A stretch of DNA of 64,000 nt, from assembly GCF_002076895.1 (NCBI RefSeq), contig NZ_CP020465.1:2604001-2668000 (forward strand). The letters are read 5' to 3'. Within the stretch, counting starts at the first letter, position 1, and the number at the start of each line of letters is the position of its first letter. The notes under the pieces are model-generated. The model saw nothing but the letters and a program-made list of their open reading frames with translations, searched no databases and was not told the DNA's origin. Below are positions 61,652-64,000 of the stretch, piece after piece. This DNA is from Cognaticolwellia beringensis (GTDB taxonomy: Bacteria > Pseudomonadota > Gammaproteobacteria > Enterobacterales > Alteromonadaceae). Both the position numbers and the translations under genes were made by a program.

Positions 61652-64000
61652 TTATCTATTCTGTAAGCGATTGTAATCAAAGAGCCCTGCTTTGTATGGG
61701 TGTTGTTTTTTATTGTCTGCATGCACGGTATCGCTATGCTGCCAAAAGTTAGGATCGGTTCTGCGTATGGCATAGTTGTCCATCAACTTCTGATAGTCTG
61801 CTTTATTACTTAATGCGAGCACCGAGCTAACATAGCTATTGAGCTGTGCTTCATTAATATTAATAAAAACGTCAGGATAAGCGCCGACTAAACCGCTGGT
61901 AACGGTCATAGTGTCTTGCTCAGTTAAGCGATTTTCATCCTCACTCAATAAGCTCGTAATGTTACTGTGAGCATTATTTCGAAGCACAGTGTAATAGCGT
62001 GTTTTATCTGTGCCTTGTATTGATAAAAAGGTAATTTGTGGCATTAATGTTGTTGGGCCGCCGACTATATTTTGTAACTTGTCTAATGCTTTTAAGTGGT
62101 TATTTGGTGTATCTGGATTTTCTAAATTATTGTCTGTTACTAATACCGGCGCCATCTTTTGTTTTAATAACTGGTATAGCTCCTGCTTGGGCTGTTTAGT
62201 TTGGTAGTTTATGCCAGAAGGTTGCGAAAATAATTTGTGTGGTGCCATTAAATATTCACGTTGGCTGCCTGATACGCCTTGATACCATTTGTTTAATTCA
62301 GCTTTTCGAGTGTCAGGTGGTAATAATGCAAGAAAGTTAAATTCGCCTTCTATCCGCAGAAAATCCATATATAAACGCGTATTTAATTGATGACCTATAT
62401 TGCCATAAACATCAAAACCTGCGGCTAATAAATAGTGAATTCGCTCTAGCAAGCCATAGTCGATTACCCAAGACGTTTGTGGCTCTCGACCGACTAAGCC
62501 TTTAACTACCGTTGCAGAGTCAATATGCCGAAAGATAGTCAATGCAGCATTTGTGTTGTCGCCGTCACCATCCCAAATTTGATCAGTCGTTAGATGTTCT
62601 CCATTGGGAAATGCTCGATTCATCTTAATGGCTTTATTATGCATGAATGTTCGCTGAAGTTTAGAGTACTTTAGCCAATTGGTTAGAATGTAGGCGTTAC
62701 TTTCCGCGGCAGAAGGTAGGGCCAATTTATCTTGTTGATCGTTATAAAATGCCGAGTGTTCCTTGGCATGTAATTCATTGGGATTAACAAAAAACACCCA
62801 AAAGCGGTCGTTAATCACATTTAAGGCAACTTGCCCACGACACACCGGACTTTTGATGAAGTTCATAATGGTAAATTCTGCTTCTTCTAGCAAAAATTTA
62901 TAGCGTGCTACTGAAGGTATTGCTTCAAAGGACTTAAAGGGGTTTGAAGCGACTTCTGGCTTATAAGAAGGTAAAGCTGTTACTTGATAGTTATCTTGAA
63001 AAAATAATTGAGTATATTTTATCAAGCGGTCATTGTTTAACGCATACGGCATGTGAGTTTTTTCTAAAATGGTGCCACGCTCGCGCCATAGTCGGTAATA
63101 AACTCGCTCTACGCCGGGTTCGTCATAAGGTCGGCGAGTGGCAATAGTGTCGATAGGTTGTCCAGGAGGCGTTCGTGAACGAACGACTTTAAAAAACTCG
63201 CCAGCAGGCAATTCAGAAAAATAAAGGTGGGCTATAAACCAATGCTCGTAAAGGTAACGGCTTACAAGTCTTTCTTTTAATGAATCACCGTTTAAGAAGC
63301 TTTCCCATGTTGCTATTTGTACTTTATATGTATTATCTAATGGTAGCAGTGGCGCCATTTTTGCGCCGTTACGCAACCATTCCTGCAAAATTTCATCTTC
63401 AGGCTGTGACAGGGCGGGTAAGCCAAACGGCATGCCCCAGTCGGGAAAATTTTGTGCATAACTGTCCATTTCAACATCAGTCGGGCATTGCTGAGCTCTA
63501 TCTAAGGAGAAGTTGAATTGTTTGGGTAATATTTTACCCTTAGGCATTGGGTGCTGTTGTTTAAGCGATAACAACCTAGACATTACACCCGCTTGCTGAT
63601 TAAGTGCTGGGGATTGTTGGCGCTCGTTAAGTACGCCATAAAATTCGTTATTGCGCCAAGCTTCTGTACTGTCGTGATCAATGAATAAACGCTTTGGTGT
63701 CGCGGCGGTTAAACGGGTTCCATCATACACTAACGCTTTGTTAGCACCACGGTCGATGCCTTGCGGGGATGATAATTTTAACTGACAAGGCGCGTCGTAA
63801 CAGCCATGACAAACAACACAACGCTGCTCAATTAGTGGCTGTACCTGTTGATGATAAAATTCGGCTTGTGTTGAGTTATTAACGACCATTCGTGCTTGAG
63901 GCTCTGCGGTGCCAAACATATCATCAAATTGGCTGTTGGCTATCATGGCGCAACCACCCAAAATTGCGATGATGGTTATAAGTAAAGCTGTTTTAGACTT
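61652..64000 (-). CDS. cti: Fatty acid cis/trans isomerase (5' end outside window)
   Basis: The frame is open to the window edge, giving 783 residues without a start codon in the window. The first visible residues KSKTALLITIIAILGGC form a lipoprotein-like signal with lipobox LGGC. A c-type heme motif CVVCH lies about 45 residues later in EQRCVVCHGCYDAPC. The rest matches the Cti family (RLFIDHDSTEAWRNNEF, EFTIMNFIKSPVCRGQVALNVINDRFWVFF). Cti converts cis-unsaturated membrane fatty acids to trans isomers in the periplasm as a rapid response to solvents or heat. It is not part of the steroid pathway. Confidence 0.88.
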   Translation of the reverse strand, partial: KSKTALLITIIAILGGCAMIANSQFDDMFGTAEPQARMVVNNSTQAEFYHQQVQPLIEQRCVVCHGCYDAPCQLKLSSPQGIDRGANKALVYDGTRLTAATPKRLFIDHDSTEAWRNNEFYGVLNERQQSPALNQQAGVMSRLLSLKQQHPMPKGKILPKQFNFSLDRAQQCPTDVEMDSYAQNFPDWGMPFGLPALSQPEDEILQEWLRNGAKMAPLLPLDNTYKVQIATWESFLNGDSLKERLVSRYLYEHWFIAHLYFSELPAGEFFKVVRSRTPPGQPIDTIATRRPYDEPGVERVYYRLWRERGTILEKTHMPYALNNDRLIKYTQLFFQDNYQVTALPSYKPEVASNPFKSFEAIPSVARYKFLLEEAEFTIMNFIKSPVCRGQVALNVINDRFWVFFVNPNELHAKEHSAFYNDQQDKLALPSAAESNAYILTNWLKYSKLQRTFMHNKAIKMNRAFPNGEHLTTDQIWDGDGDNTNAALTIFRHIDSATVVKGLVGREPQTSWVIDYGLLERIHYLLAAGFDVYGNIGHQLNTRLYMDFLRIEGEFNFLALLPPDTRKAELNKWYQGVSGSQREYLMAPHKLFSQPSGINYQTKQPKQELYQLLKQKMAPVLVTDNNLENPDTPNNHLKALDKLQNIVGGPTTLMPQITFLSIQGTDKTRYYTVLRNNAHSNITSLLSEDENRLTEQDTMTVTSGLVGAYPDVFININEAQLNSYVSSVLALSNKADYQKLMDNYAIRRTDPNFWQHSDTVHADNKKQHPYKAGLFDYNRLQNR

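Noticed and set aside
1..64000. CRISPR arrays, tRNA or rRNA genes, prophage and insertion sequences
   Set aside because: No regularly spaced repeats, no tRNA-like cloverleafs, no transposase or phage gene was seen. The cluster shows no integrase or attachment-site pair at its edges.

Overview
This window reads as part of the chromosome of a marine gammaproteobacterium, most likely Alteromonadales near Colwellia or Thalassotalea. That is inferred from the moderately AT-rich base composition, two large TonB-dependent receptors, a cti-type cis/trans isomerase gene and the general protein flavour. No rRNA, tRNA, CRISPR array or insertion sequence was seen. About 60 of the 64 kb is a steroid catabolism cluster of the 9,10-seco type.

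Layout. 1-4757: end of an SDR gene, a SnoaL-like protein, a FATP-type acyl-CoA ligase, a lipid-transfer-type thiolase/aldolase and a DUF35-MaoC fusion; this looks like side-chain degradation. 4941-16148: one long, tightly packed plus-strand run with hsaC (meta cleavage of ring A) followed by ring C/D genes: ipdA, ipdB, echA20, ipdC, a second enoyl-CoA hydratase, two acyl-CoA dehydrogenases, fadA6, ipdF and a Tat-exported amidase. It ends at a clear terminator. 16490-18826: 2-hydroxyacid dehydrogenase, SDR and MaoC hydratase. 18925-21807 (minus): a KstD/4-dehydrogenase-like flavoprotein, an SDR and a delta5-3-ketosteroid isomerase with its catalytic Tyr/Asp/Asp intact. 22063-27363: Tat-type FAD oxidase, AraC regulator, class II aldolase, TauD-type dioxygenase and SDR. 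27512-33368 (minus): hsdA (3-alpha-HSD), MFS, then hsaF, hsaG, hsaE and an HsaB-like flavin reductase. 33914-46850: aldehyde dehydrogenase, KshA-type Rieske oxygenase, MFS, metallo-beta-lactamase-fold hydrolase, two acyl-CoA ligases around kstD, and an acyl-CoA dehydrogenase pair. 47209-55494: two TonB-dependent receptors flanking an SDR, a FadA5-like thiolase and another SDR. 56628-64000 (minus): a probably unrelated envelope-stress block (RND pump, membrane fusion lipoprotein, MarC-family protein, Cti).

Together the genes could import steroids, oxidise 3-hydroxyls, isomerise delta5 to delta4, desaturate ring A, 9-hydroxylate, cleave ring A, use the C6 fragment through HsaEFG and degrade rings C/D as CoA thioesters. 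HsaA, HsaD and the KshA reductase are not in the window.

The most notable non-coding signal is a recurring operator-like sequence, TTTAGTC-N6-GACGATGA, found 57-85 bp before at least five steroid transcription units and in consistent orientation. No TetR/GntR-type regulator gene lies in the window, so the protein that binds it is unknown.
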